Assembly: GCA_023419375.1 (NCBI GenBank)
Contig: JAEZYD010000022.1
Location: forward strand, 1-64,000
Direction: 5' to 3'
From: Pseudomonadota bacterium
GTDB taxonomy: Bacteria; Desulfobacterota; Desulfovibrionia; Desulfovibrionales; Desulfovibrionaceae
DNA length: 64,000 nucleotides
Below the pieces are notes generated by a model. It did not search any database and was not told where the DNA came from. It saw only the letters and a program-made list of their open reading frames with translations. Below are positions 1 through 8,412 of the stretch, piece by piece (within the stretch, counting starts at the first letter, position 1; every line of letters starts with the position of its first letter). A program made the translations under genes and the position numbers.

Positions 1-53
1 TCCACAGGGCTTTCTCTTCTTTTCTTTGGTCGGAAAACAAAGGCTGCCCTGGT

Positions 54-89
54 GGGCATACCGGCTTTGCTTGGTATGCCCATTTTTTT
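54..89 (+). terminator. Rho-independent terminator of an upstream plus-strand unit
   Basis: A perfect 9-bp stem (GGGCATACC at 54-62 with GGTATGCCC at 73-81) is followed by a run of seven T at 83-89. It should end transcription coming from a gene left of the window. Confidence 0.8.
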
Positions 90-340
90 GTCGAGGCGCT
101 ATGCCCCCGTCTTTGAGTAAGACCCACATAAATATTTCAGCCGCGCACCAGGCTTAAAACCAGACATACAGGCACAGACGCTGCGGCACGGTTACGGATT
201 TTTTGCCGCAGTGCGCAATAAGCCACTCTTTCATTTTTCTGCTTGTACTAAAAAAAATTTTCACCAACTTGCCGAGCTCTGCCCAATTTGTTCGGCTGGC
301 TACGACAGGAATCCCCCGGCCCAAACCAAGGTATCACACC

Positions 341-401
341 ACAAAAAACAAGGCCCGCTGGTCATGCCGCCCCCGTAGGGACGCGCACGCCAAGCGGGCC
401 T
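341..401 (-). terminator. terminator of the permease gene
   Basis: AGGCCCGCT (351-359) pairs with AGCGGGCCT (393-401). On the minus strand the second arm runs into TGTTTTTTG. The loop is long (33 nt), so strength is uncertain, but the position just after the permease stop fits. Confidence 0.6.
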
Positions 402-427
402 TTACAGCCTGAAAACGCGGCTAAGCG

Positions 428-1828
428 TTATTTGCTCATGCTGGGCGGCAGATGTCTGCTCTGCTTTTTCAGCTTGTAGCCCAGCCACACAAAGGCAATC
501 CAGATGGGGGCAAGCATTACCGCAAGGCTTTCACCAATGATCACGAGGACAACAAGCACCATAGCCATGACCAGCAGGCACAGGTAGTTGGTGAAAGGAT
601 GCCAAAGCGCCTTGAAATGAATAACTTCGCCAGCCCGAACCATGGCCGCACGGAATTTGAGATGCGTCAGGCTGATCATGGCCCAGTTAATGACGAGAGC
701 GGCCACCACGAGCGACATGAGCAGGCCAAGGGCCTTGCCGGGCATGGCGTAGTTGATGATCACGCAGATCAGCGTGGCAAGAGACGAAATCAGCAGGGCG
801 TACACCGGCACGCCGCGAGCGCTGACCGTACCGAAGGCCTTGGGGGCATTGCCCTGAAGCGCCAGACCAAAGAGCATGCGGCTGTTGCAGTAAACGCAGC
901 CGTTATAGACGGAAAGGGCCGCTGTAAGCACCACAAAGTTCAGCACATGCGCGGCAAAAGGAATGCCAATGAGGTCAAAAATCTGCACAAAGGGGCTGGC
1001 AACCATGGCCTGGGCCCAGTGGGTCTTGTCCACGGGCGCGCCAAGCTGGCTCCAGGGGTGCAGGGTCAGCAGCACAAGCAGCGCGCCGATGTAAAAAATA
1101 AGAATGCGGTAGATGATCTGGTTCACAGCCTTGGGGATGGTCACGCGCGGATTGTCGGTTTCCGCAGCGGCAATGCCCACAAGCTCAAGCCCGCCGAACG
1201 AAAAGGCCACGACCGCCAGTGCGGTAAACACGCCTTCCCAGCCATGCGGCAAAAAGCCTCCGTGCGTCCACAGGTTGCTCACCGCCGCGTCAGGGCCAGC
1301 GTGGCCGCTGAACAGCAAAAAAGTCCCCAGCAGAATCATGGACACAATGGCCACAATCTTGATGGAGGCAAACCAGAATTCCATTTCGCCAAAAAGGCTC
1401 ACATGGCAAAGGTTTACGCCAGTGATAAGCAGGAAGAAAAAGGCCGTGGTCTGCCATGGCTGGATGCTGGGAAACCAGTATTGCACATAGACGGCAACAG
1501 CCGACAGCTCGGACATGCCCACCAGAACGTACAGAATCCAGTAGTTCCAGCCAGAGAGCAGACCGGGAAAATCACCCCAGTACTTATGGGCAAGGTTGCT
1601 GAAAGATCCGGCAACGGGTTCTTGCGCCATCATTTCGCCAAGCTGGCGCATGATCATGAAGGCAATGAAGCCGCCAAGCGAGTAGCTGATCAGAACAGCG
1701 GGGCCAGCCATCTGGATGGTGCCGGCCGAACCAAGGAACAAGCCGGTGCCAATGGCTCCGCCCAGGGCGATGAGCTGTACGTGCCTGTTTTTCAAGGCTC
1801 TTTTCAATTCTGGTTTTTCGTTTTTCAT
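428..1828 (-). CDS. pheP: aromatic amino acid permease (PheP/AroP type)
   Basis: This is a 466-residue inner-membrane secondary transporter of the APC superfamily, amino acid transporter (AAT) family, expected to import aromatic amino acids with protons. The N-terminal region carries the family signature around residues 12-26 (NRHVQLIALGGAIGTG), and further blocks such as MRQLGEM, GSFSNLA, GWNYWILYVLVGM, SFGGLELVGIAAAE and NSRMLFGLALQGNAP match what I remember of E. coli PheP almost block for block. About twelve hydrophobic segments are visible. I start at ATG 1828 because homology begins there; the frame stays open to 2017, but that extension has no transporter-like sequence. The gene appears monocistronic, with a terminator downstream. 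PheP versus AroP specificity cannot be settled by reading. Confidence 0.88.
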   Translation of the reverse strand: MKNEKPELKRALKNRHVQLIALGGAIGTGLFLGSAGTIQMAGPAVLISYSLGGFIAFMIMRQLGEMMAQEPVAGSFSNLAHKYWGDFPGLLSGWNYWILYVLVGMSELSAVAVYVQYWFPSIQPWQTTAFFFLLITGVNLCHVSLFGEMEFWFASIKIVAIVSMILLGTFLLFSGHAGPDAAVSNLWTHGGFLPHGWEGVFTALAVVAFSFGGLELVGIAAAETDNPRVTIPKAVNQIIYRILIFYIGALLVLLTLHPWSQLGAPVDKTHWAQAMVASPFVQIFDLIGIPFAAHVLNFVVLTAALSVYNGCVYCNSRMLFGLALQGNAPKAFGTVSARGVPVYALLISSLATLICVIINYAMPGKALGLLMSLVVAALVINWAMISLTHLKFRAAMVRAGEVIHFKALWHPFTNYLCLLVMAMVLVVLVIIGESLAVMLAPIWIAFVWLGYKLKKQSRHLPPSMSK

Positions 1829-2088
1829 TTGCAGCAATTTGTCATGCGGCCACTCCCCGCCAGAGTCGCCCAGTTGGCACAAAATCCGGTATGCGGCCGG
1901 CCAATCCTCTTGTCGTTGACAACGAAAGACGGCTTCCACAACAAAACCGGCCTTTCGCGCACTTTCCCCTTTTCCGGCCAGCGGCAGACGGCTGACCCAA
2001 CATTCCGCAGGCCGCAATATAGCCCGCCGCAGCTATTGGCGCTGCGGAGGGCAAACCGCTTATGCGGCCCTGCGCTCGGCACAATAAC

Positions 2089-2118
2089 AAAACGCCGCTC
2101 GAAAACAAGCGGCGTTTT
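2089..2118 (-). terminator. terminator of the zinc-ribbon gene
   Basis: An 11-bp perfect inverted repeat (AAAACGCCGCT at 2089-2099, AGCGGCGTTTT at 2108-2118) follows the stop of the zinc-ribbon protein gene on the minus strand. A/T-rich outer ends give a short U-tract in either direction. The rest of the 1829-2130 spacer presumably holds the permease promoter, but I see no clear -35/-10 pair. Confidence 0.7.
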
Positions 2119-2130
2119 GCGTCAGAACAA

Positions 2131-2853
2131 CTATTTGGGCTGTTCGGCAGCGGCGCCCGTACCGGGGCCGCCCTGCTCAGCTACATCCCTGGCGTCAACG
2201 ATCTTCACGCCAAACTCGGCCACCCCTTTGGGCGGAGCGTAAAAGAGCACCATAAAAGGCACTTCGCCGCCACGCGGCACATTGGTGTTGTTGGTGAGAA
2301 TCTCAACCTTGTTGTTGAGGAAGGATTCCATTTCCTTCTCGCTCAGAACCTGGAGCTGAAAAAGTGAAAGCTGCACTCCGCCGAGCTGTTTTTTGACAGC
2401 CAGGGTTTTCATGTCCTTGTCGTAGATTTGACCTTCAACGGTAATGAGTTCCTTTGGCTGCGGGAACTCGTTAATCACCCTGCCCTCTATAACAAAAACC
2501 TTGCCCACTTTTTCATTATCAACATAATACTGCCGCACGTTGCGCATGGTCAGCAGTTTAATCTGTTTGGCAATTTCCTGCTCATTGGGCTGCATGGCAG
2601 CGCTCTTGAGCGAGTAATAATACCAGCCGCCGCCTGCACAGGCCAGCACCAGCACAAAAATCAGCGCCAGTTTGACCAGCGGCAGCTTCTTTTTTATGGG
2701 CATTTCCGGCAACGGCCCCTGTTCTGCCAGGGGAACTTCCGGCTCGTAGGTGAAAACCGTCTTGCAGACCGAGCAACGCAGCTTGACGCCCGGCTTGGCA
2801 AGCTGATCCGGCAAATTGAAGCGGCTACCGCAATTGGGACACTTTATTTCCAT
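2131..2853 (-). CDS. zinc-ribbon, single-pass membrane protein (DUF3426-like)
   Basis: This 240-residue protein starts with an MJ0042-type zinc ribbon (C5-x2-C8 and C27-x2-C30). A Pro/Glu-rich linker and one membrane segment at about residues 59-80 follow, and then a roughly 155-residue outside domain with beta-rich character. The arrangement matches the DUF3426 family common in proteobacteria, whose function is unknown. The stop is followed closely by a strong terminator. Upstream on the same strand lies hpt, with a 43-nt gap, so the gene may be the last of a unit TlpA-GNAT-hpt-this gene. I cannot assign a biochemical role; a redox or metal role is only suggested by the cysteines and by the nearby TlpA gene. 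Confidence 0.75.
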   Translation of the reverse strand: MEIKCPNCGSRFNLPDQLAKPGVKLRCSVCKTVFTYEPEVPLAEQGPLPEMPIKKKLPLVKLALIFVLVLACAGGGWYYYSLKSAAMQPNEQEIAKQIKLLTMRNVRQYYVDNEKVGKVFVIEGRVINEFPQPKELITVEGQIYDKDMKTLAVKKQLGGVQLSLFQLQVLSEKEMESFLNNKVEILTNNTNVPRGGEVPFMVLFYAPPKGVAEFGVKIVDARDVAEQGGPGTGAAAEQPK

Positions 2854-2896
2854 GCCATTACTCCAAAACCCACCGGCTGCCGGAGCCGGGAAAAGC

Positions 2897-3445
2897 CTAT
2901 TCGGGAATCACTTCAAACACGCCGGGCAACATACGGTAATGTTCGGCGTAGTCCAGGCCATAGCCCACAATGAACCCCTGGTTCAGCTTGAAGCCCGCAA
3001 AATCGACCTTAACGTCAACTTCCCGGCGTTCATCCTTGTCCACCAGTGCAGCCAGACGCAGACTGCGCGCCTTGCGCGCCGCAAACTGCCCGAGCAGAAA
3101 ACGCATGCTGTGCCCGCTGTCCACGATATCTTCAACAATCAGCACATGCTTGCCGCAAATGTCAATCTCCACATCTTTGCTGAAGATCACATGCTTGGAA
3201 CTGGAAGACCCTTTGCCATAACTGGACAAACGGACAAAATCCAATTCCAGGTTTTTGTTATGCAAAAAGCGAACCAAATCGCTAAAAAACATAAAGCCAC
3301 CCTTGAGCACACACACGGCCACCATGGGCTCATCACCGTACTCGGCGTTGATCTCTGCGGCCAGTTCCTGGATCCGGGCTGCAATCTGCTCCGGCGTGAA
3401 TACCGGCTTCAGTTCTTTTACCTTGATGTCATTAGCCTTGGACAT
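2897..3445 (-). CDS. hpt: hypoxanthine phosphoribosyltransferase
   Basis: This is a purine-salvage enzyme converting hypoxanthine (and probably guanine) plus PRPP to IMP/GMP in the cytosol. Its 182 residues are typical for the family. Visible motifs are the PPi loop LKGG (47-50), the flexible-loop region SSYG (74-77) and the PRPP-binding signature VLIVEDIVDSGHSM (101-114) with its acidic pair E105-D106. The KVDFAGF and VGYGLDY blocks near the C-terminus are also family-typical. The start codon lies inside the end of the acetyltransferase gene (14-nt overlap), which implies translational coupling. Confidence is high for HPRT; hypoxanthine versus guanine preference is not visible. Confidence 0.93.
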   Translation of the reverse strand: MSKANDIKVKELKPVFTPEQIAARIQELAAEINAEYGDEPMVAVCVLKGGFMFFSDLVRFLHNKNLELDFVRLSSYGKGSSSSKHVIFSKDVEIDICGKHVLIVEDIVDSGHSMRFLLGQFAARKARSLRLAALVDKDERREVDVKVDFAGFKLNQGFIVGYGLDYAEHYRMLPGVFEVIPE

Positions 3446-3941
3446 GCACCTCTCCTAAGTCCTTTGCAGCGGAATCCAGTTCAAAATAGACGGCTGTTTC
3501 GTCGCAGTTGGGGTACTTGGCGCAGTGCACGCAGTCGGCCCAGATTTTTTGCGGCAAAATATCCTTGTCCACAACCCTGAAACCTAGGCGGGCGAAAAAC
3601 GCCTCCTGGTATGTAAGCGCAAACACTTTCTGAATATGCAGATCGCGGCATTCACTAAGGCAGGCGTTGACAAGCTCCCTGCCTGTTCCCAGGCGGCGGG
3701 CGTCTTCACGCACCACAAGCGAGCATATTTCGGCCAGGTCTTCCCACACCGGGGCAAGGGCGCAGCAGCCCACGATTTCGCCAGCCGTATTCTCCGCAAC
3801 CATAAAGTTGCGCACATGCCCATAAAGATGGATCAGCGCGCGGGGCAGCAAAAGCCCTTTCTGGGCGCATTGCAGCAAAAGCCCATGCATGGACTTTACA
3901 TCGTCCATGTGGGCTTTGCGCACCACAAGGGTATTTTCCAT
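3432..3941 (-). CDS. GNAT N-acetyltransferase, N-acetylglutamate-synthase-like
   Basis: This 169-residue GNAT-fold protein has a beta4/acetyl-CoA loop at about residues 76-90 (VVRED then RRLGTG). The C-terminal segment carries three cysteines, DCVHC and PNCDE (137, 140, 146), a pattern I associate with the short ArgA-like acetyltransferases of delta-proteobacteria that make N-acetylglutamate for arginine biosynthesis. It lacks the amino-acid-kinase domain of classic ArgA. The start ATG overlaps the TlpA stop by one base (TAATG), so it is translationally coupled. No other arg gene is nearby, so the substrate assignment is inference from family resemblance. Confidence 0.72.
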   Translation of the reverse strand: MENTLVVRKAHMDDVKSMHGLLLQCAQKGLLLPRALIHLYGHVRNFMVAENTAGEIVGCCALAPVWEDLAEICSLVVREDARRLGTGRELVNACLSECRDLHIQKVFALTYQEAFFARLGFRVVDKDILPQKIWADCVHCAKYPNCDETAVYFELDSAAKDLGEVHVQG

Positions 3942-4408
3942 TATTTCTGTTCCAGCAACTTTTTAAAGACCATCTCGACCATTTCGGCGTCCGCCATGCC
4001 AGGTTCAGAAAGAATGAGCTGGCCATCCTTGCTGTAGAAGGCATTGTGCGGAATCTGCGAAATCTTGAACGCCCGCGCCACTTCGCGGTCAGCGACAAAG
4101 ACGGGGTATGTCATCTTCATCTTTTCCACAAAGGGGGGCACAACCTTGGAGTCTTCATCAAGGGAGATGCTCACGATAAGCACGTCTTTTTCCGCGTACT
4201 TTTTGCGCACGTTCACAAGCTCGGGGATTTCAACGCGGCACGGAGGGCACCATGTGGCGAAGAAATTGAGCATGATGACCTTGCCCTTGTTTTTGGCAAG
4301 CATATCCGTCAGCCCGGCCAAATTCAGGGTAGGAACCGATGACGAGGCCGCCAGCGCCGAGCACGGCAAAGCCAGACACAGCAATAAGGCCAGGATGAGT
4401 TTCTTCAT
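3941..4408 (-). CDS. TlpA-family periplasmic thioredoxin-like protein
   Basis: This 155-residue secreted thioredoxin-fold protein has a signal peptide at residues 1-20 (Lys-rich start, Leu-rich core, ALA-A cleavage). The active site is WCPPC at 53-57. The family's cis-proline loop is at SQIPHNAF. The likely role is thiol-disulfide exchange in the periplasm, for example keeping cytochrome-maturation or envelope thiols reduced. It lies first in a unit with the acetyltransferase and hpt and begins 49 nt after the methionine synthase stop, from which a GC-rich hairpin partly separates it. The specific partner is not visible. Confidence 0.85.
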   Translation of the reverse strand: MKKLILALLLCLALPCSALAASSSVPTLNLAGLTDMLAKNKGKVIMLNFFATWCPPCRVEIPELVNVRKKYAEKDVLIVSISLDEDSKVVPPFVEKMKMTYPVFVADREVARAFKISQIPHNAFYSKDGQLILSEPGMADAEMVEMVFKKLLEQK

Positions 4409-4433
4409 AGTTTACCCGAAGTTTTGAATGAGG

Positions 4434-4458
4434 AGCAAAGGCCGCGCCGGAGCGCGGC
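4434..4458 (-). terminator. possible terminator after metH
   Basis: GCCGCGC (4441-4447) and GCGCGGC (4452-4458) form a 7-bp stem with a 4-nt loop that overlaps the metH stop codon. On the minus strand it is followed only by CTTTG, so it may attenuate rather than fully terminate. Confidence 0.4.
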
Positions 4459-6854
4459 TAAACAAACTGCTTGGCGGCCTTTACCGCACCTACGGCGTCA
4501 GCGCAATACGCATCTGCGCCGATGGCATCGGCAAAAGCCTGCGTAACGGCAGCCCCGCCCACCAGTACCTTGATGGGCAAAGCGCGCTCCCTGACGATTT
4601 TGATGGTGTCTTCCATGCGAACCATGGTGGTGGTCATCAATGCCGACAAGCCGATGATACGCGCGTTGTGCTTGAGTGCGCAAGCAACAATGGCTTCTGC
4701 CGGAACGTCCTTGCCCGCGTCCACCACGTCAAAGCCGTGGTTGCCGAGCAACAGCGAAACAATGTTCTTGCCAATATCGTGAATATCGCCTTCGACCGTG
4801 GCCATCACCACAACAGGGCGCGTTTCCGGGCCGCGCCCGGCCTCCAGCAAAGGCTTGAGGTGCGCAAAGGCGGTCTGCATGGTTTCTGCCGCGCGAATGA
4901 GCTGGGGCAAAAAGTATTCCCGCCGTTCATAACGCGCGCCCACTTCAGTAATAGCGGGAATGAGCGTTTCCTGCACAAGGGTAAAGGGGTCGGCGCCCGC
5001 GTCAAGCTCTGTCGTGAGCAGGGGCAGCACATTTTCCTTGTCGCCGTTGAGCACGGCCTCGGCAAGAGTTTTGGCCGCCGCCCCGCCGCCCTGCCTTACC
5101 TGCACGGAGCCTTCGCCGGGCTTCCAGCCGGAATAGGAGGCTATAAATGAGGATGCGTGGGCATCGTGGTTGCACAGCACCTTGAGCGCGTCTGCCGCCT
5201 CGCGCAGGCGCTGGGCCGAAGGATTGGCGATGCACGATGTAAGCCCCGCGCCCGCCGCCAGAGAGAGAAACGTGGAATTGAGCAGTTCGCGCGCGGGCAG
5301 ACCAAAAGAAAGATTTGAAAGGCCAAGCGTTGTGGGCAGGCCGTTGGCAGCGCACCAGCGCGTCATTTCCAGGCACTGGAGCGCGCTGTCCGCGCTGGAG
5401 GATACAGCCAACGCCAGAATATCCACCATCATCAGCCGCCGCGAAATACCCATGCCCTCGGCCTTTTCGATCAGGCTCTCCACCGTGCTGATGCGCTCTG
5501 CGGCTTTTTCCGGCAGATGCGCCCCCTGGAGGGGCAGCAGAATGAAGGGCGCGCCAAAATCGCGGCACAAGGGGCCAAGCACTTCCATGCGCCCAGCTTC
5601 GCCGCTGATGGAGTTCACCAGAAACGAGCCGGGGCAGTACGGCAAGGCGTTGGCAATGGCAATGGCATTGGAAGAATCTATGGAGAGCGGCAGGGGCAGC
5701 CGCCCCACAAGGCGCTGCACCAGTTCTGGCAAAAGCTGGGTTTCGTCCACCAGGGGCGCGCCCACGTTCACGTCAAGCACAGTGGCCCCGGCATCCACCT
5801 GAGCATCGGCCAGCTGCATGGCAACGTCAAAAGCTCCAGCCTGAAGCTCCTGTGTGAGGGCCTTTTTGCCCGTGGGGTTGATGCGTTCGCCAATGATGGT
5901 CAGGGGCTGACCCACAGCGATGCGCACCATCTGGGAGCGGTTGGTCAGGCAGATGCCCTTGCGCGATACCGGGGGCGGCGTGACGCTGTCCATGCCGCGC
6001 AAGGCCTGCGCAAGCGCCGCCAGATGCGCGGGCGTGGTGCCGCAGCAGCCGCCAAGTATGCGCGCGCCCAGGTGGGCGAAGGGGGCAGTTTTCTGCGCAA
6101 AATCTTCCGGCCCCAGGGGGAATACGGTTTCATTGCCGCGCAGTTCGGGCAAACCGGCATTCGGTTCGGCCATGACCGGACATTCGCACACGCCGAGCAG
6201 TTCCTGCACCACCGGCAGCATCTGGTCCGGGCCAAGGCTACAGTTGGTGCCGACCACATCCACGCCCATGTTCTGCATGGTTTCGGCAAAAATCGCAGGG
6301 GTGGAGCCGGTAAGACTCACGCCCTGTTCAAAAGTCATGGAGACCATGACGGGCAGGTCGCATTCCTGCCGGGCAGCCGCCACGGCGGCTCTGGCTTCGG
6401 CAAGGTCGAACTGCGTTTCAATAAATATAAGGTCGGCCCCGCCCGCCACAAGCCCGCGGATCTGATTGGCAAAGGCCGCGATAAGATCGCGCGGTTCCAC
6501 CGGGCCGAGGGGCTTGGCAAAATGCCCCGTGGGGCCCACATTGCCAGCCACAAAGACAGGGCGGCCAGCCTGCGCGGCGGCTTCTTTGGCAATTTCGACC
6601 ATGCGCCGGTTGAACGAAAAAACATCCAGACTTTTTGGCAGCTTGTAAATATTGCCGCCAAAGGTGCACGACGTCAGCAGATCAACGCCCGCATCCAGAT
6701 AGGCCTTGTGTATGCCGCGCAAGGTGTCGGGGTTTGCCATGCAAAATTCTTCGGGTGTTGCGCCAGCGGGCATGCCCGAGGCCTGAAGCATGGTACCCAT
6801 GGCACCGTCGAGCAAAAGAGGCCTGCCAAGGCCGAGGGCTTGTCGAAATGTCAT
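4458..6854 (-). CDS. metH: cobalamin-dependent methionine synthase lacking the reactivation domain
   Basis: This 798-residue cytosolic enzyme should transfer the methyl group of 5-methyl-THF to homocysteine via cobalamin. Domains in order: homocysteine S-methyltransferase barrel (about 1-285, zinc ligands C205, C270, C271 in GTNCS and GGCCGTTP); pterin-binding barrel (about 315-560, IGERINPTGKK, SIDSSN); cobalamin cap (about 590-675); and a Rossmann B12 domain (about 678-798) with the D690-x-H692-x2-G695 signature, whose His is the lower cobalt ligand. The protein ends right after the B12 domain, so the C-terminal AdoMet-binding reactivation domain (about 330 residues in E. coli MetH) is absent. 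I chose ATG 6854 because homology starts there; the 78-codon upstream extension is not family-like. Confidence 0.9.
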   Translation of the reverse strand: MTFRQALGLGRPLLLDGAMGTMLQASGMPAGATPEEFCMANPDTLRGIHKAYLDAGVDLLTSCTFGGNIYKLPKSLDVFSFNRRMVEIAKEAAAQAGRPVFVAGNVGPTGHFAKPLGPVEPRDLIAAFANQIRGLVAGGADLIFIETQFDLAEARAAVAAARQECDLPVMVSMTFEQGVSLTGSTPAIFAETMQNMGVDVVGTNCSLGPDQMLPVVQELLGVCECPVMAEPNAGLPELRGNETVFPLGPEDFAQKTAPFAHLGARILGGCCGTTPAHLAALAQALRGMDSVTPPPVSRKGICLTNRSQMVRIAVGQPLTIIGERINPTGKKALTQELQAGAFDVAMQLADAQVDAGATVLDVNVGAPLVDETQLLPELVQRLVGRLPLPLSIDSSNAIAIANALPYCPGSFLVNSISGEAGRMEVLGPLCRDFGAPFILLPLQGAHLPEKAAERISTVESLIEKAEGMGISRRLMMVDILALAVSSSADSALQCLEMTRWCAANGLPTTLGLSNLSFGLPARELLNSTFLSLAAGAGLTSCIANPSAQRLREAADALKVLCNHDAHASSFIASYSGWKPGEGSVQVRQGGGAAAKTLAEAVLNGDKENVLPLLTTELDAGADPFTLVQETLIPAITEVGARYERREYFLPQLIRAAETMQTAFAHLKPLLEAGRGPETRPVVVMATVEGDIHDIGKNIVSLLLGNHGFDVVDAGKDVPAEAIVACALKHNARIIGLSALMTTTMVRMEDTIKIVRERALPIKVLVGGAAVTQAFADAIGADAYCADAVGAVKAAKQFV

Positions 6855-7151
6855 CGTCGTCTCGCTCTGTTCCCAGCACAGTCGCCGCAAGCCAAAGTGC
6901 ACCTTTGCCTTCCGCCTGCAATACCTGTATGCTGGGGCTTCCGTTGTTTGAGGCCGCTGATTCCGTAAGGATTTTGCGAACCGGAACATGCGGGCCGAAC
7001 CGGGGCTGAACGCCGCCGGGGCCGCAAAACCGCGCCGCGCATTAAACCCGGCAGGCCTTTTACTACTGAAAAACACTGAAAAGAACAAACCAAAACTATA
7101 GCACTAAACATTGCGGCCCGTTACAGGCAGCGATGCTCAGACATAAATATC
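6855..7151. promoter_or_regulatory. 297-nt divergent spacer, metH leader and sigma-factor promoter region
   Basis: The gap separates metH (minus) from the sigma factor (plus). On the minus strand it gives a long, GC-rich leader of up to about 230 nt with several stem-forming segments. I looked for a cobalamin riboswitch (B12 box, GGGAA core) and for SAM/SAH elements and could not match any. The AT-rich part at 7060-7110 is the likely promoter zone for one or both genes; no clear hexamers were assigned. Confidence 0.4.
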
Positions 7152-8411
7152 ATGAAAAAAGATAGTCCGATAGCTCCAAAAAAACCGCGCAGCGCGCAAA
7201 AAGCGGAAGAAACCGAAATTTCCTCGCCCGAGGTGGAAATTCTGGATGCTCCCCCTTCGCGCAAGCGGGCAGCCCCTGCCGGGGGCGGCACCCGTGGCGC
7301 TGCCGCCAAGGCTCGTACCCGCTCGACTGAAGGCAAGGCCGCCAAAAGCATCCTTGATGTGGACGGCTCTGCCGTGCGCGAGGTTCCATCAGATTCCGTA
7401 TCTGACGATCAGGACGATGAAGACGCGCTTGCTGATTCCGCGGAAGATGTGGACGTTGAGCTGGACGCCGGCGATCACGAACTCGACCCCCTGGTTCTTG
7501 ATGACGACCATGAGGGCCTGCCTGCGCCGTCCACAACGCGTTTGCCCGCAGTTGGCCCGCGCGACAGCCTGCACCTCTATTTACGCGAAGTAAGCCGCTT
7601 CCCCCTGCTCAAGCCGGATGAAGAACACGAGCTCGCCCTGCGCGTGCGCGACCACAACGATGCGGACGCGGCCTTTCGGCTTGTTTCATCGCACCTGCGG
7701 CTTGTGGTGCGCATTGCCATGGACTTTCAGCGCAGATGGATGCAGAACGTGCTCGACCTTGTGCAGGAGGGCAACGTGGGCCTCATGCGCGCGGTCAACA
7801 AGTTTGACCCCGACAAGGGCATCAAGTTTTCGTACTATGCTTCGTTCTGGATCAAGGCCTACATACTCAAGTTCATCATGGACAACTGGCGCATGGTCAA
7901 GATCGGCACCACCCAGGTGCAGCGCAAGCTGTTCTACAACCTGAACCGCGAGCGTCAAAAGCTGATCATGCAGGGCTTTGACCCGGATGCTGCCATGCTT
8001 TCCGAACGCCTCGGCGTTACGGAAGACCAGATCAACGAGATGGATCAGCGCCTTGCGTCCACCGATATGTCGCTGAACGTGCCCGTGGGCGAGGATGCCG
8101 GCGGCGCAACGCGCATGGACTTTTTGCCCGCGCTCGGCCCCGGCATTGAAGACAGCCTTGCCAGCGATGAAATCGCCGGTCTGGTGCGCAGCAAACTCAA
8201 GACCATACTGCCCAAACTGAACGAAAAAGAGCTGTATATTCTGCAAAATCGCCTGCTCACGGATGAACCTGTAACCTTGCGCGAGATAGGCGAACGGTAT
8301 AACGTCACGCGGGAACGAGTCCGCCAGCTTGAGGCGCGGTTGCTGGAAAAGATCCGGCAGCATCTGGCTGTGGATATCAAAGACTTTTCAGACACATGGA
8401 TACAATCCTGA
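7152..8411 (+). CDS. rpoH: RNA polymerase sigma factor, sigma-32 (RpoH) type, with acidic N-terminal extension
   Basis: This 419-residue sigma-70-family factor has a conserved part running from about residue 138 to 415. Region 1.2 begins at DSLHLYLREVSRFPLL; region 2 contains LVQEGNVGLMRAVNKFDPDKG, then SYYASFWIKAYILKFIMDNWRMVKIGTTQ (DNA melting and -10 recognition). Region 4, near 355-410, has the helix-turn-helix around REIGERYNVTRERVRQLE. The NWRMVKIGTTQ-x-QRKLFYNL block is characteristic of heat-shock sigma-32 factors, so heat-shock/stress control is likely. Residues 1-130 are a low-complexity, Lys/Ala- then Asp/Glu-rich extension not found in E. coli RpoH (284 residues). The ATG has only a weak Shine-Dalgarno. 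The stop is one base before the next gene. Confidence 0.82.
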   Translation: MKKDSPIAPKKPRSAQKAEETEISSPEVEILDAPPSRKRAAPAGGGTRGAAAKARTRSTEGKAAKSILDVDGSAVREVPSDSVSDDQDDEDALADSAEDVDVELDAGDHELDPLVLDDDHEGLPAPSTTRLPAVGPRDSLHLYLREVSRFPLLKPDEEHELALRVRDHNDADAAFRLVSSHLRLVVRIAMDFQRRWMQNVLDLVQEGNVGLMRAVNKFDPDKGIKFSYYASFWIKAYILKFIMDNWRMVKIGTTQVQRKLFYNLNRERQKLIMQGFDPDAAMLSERLGVTEDQINEMDQRLASTDMSLNVPVGEDAGGATRMDFLPALGPGIEDSLASDEIAGLVRSKLKTILPKLNEKELYILQNRLLTDEPVTLREIGERYNVTRERVRQLEARLLEKIRQHLAVDIKDFSDTWIQS

Positions 8412-8412
8412 T

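Larger units (their letters stand above)
1..427. other. gene-free left edge with two terminators
   Basis: I see no convincing coding sequence here. Short open frames lack ribosome binding sites and recognisable products. The stretch holds two hairpin terminators facing each other. One ends a plus-strand unit lying left of the window; the other ends the minus-strand permease gene. The remaining sequence (about 90-340) shows nothing I can name. Confidence 0.6.

Noticed and set aside
452..2242. A 596-codon open frame antisense to the permease gene
   Set aside because: It mirrors the GC-rich permease gene, is rich in His/Gln/Arg and has no recognisable domain; typical shadow frame in high-GC DNA.
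6880..6905. GCGGCGACTGTG before metH as a cobalamin riboswitch B12 box
   Set aside because: It differs from GCCACTG and the other conserved core elements are missing from the leader.
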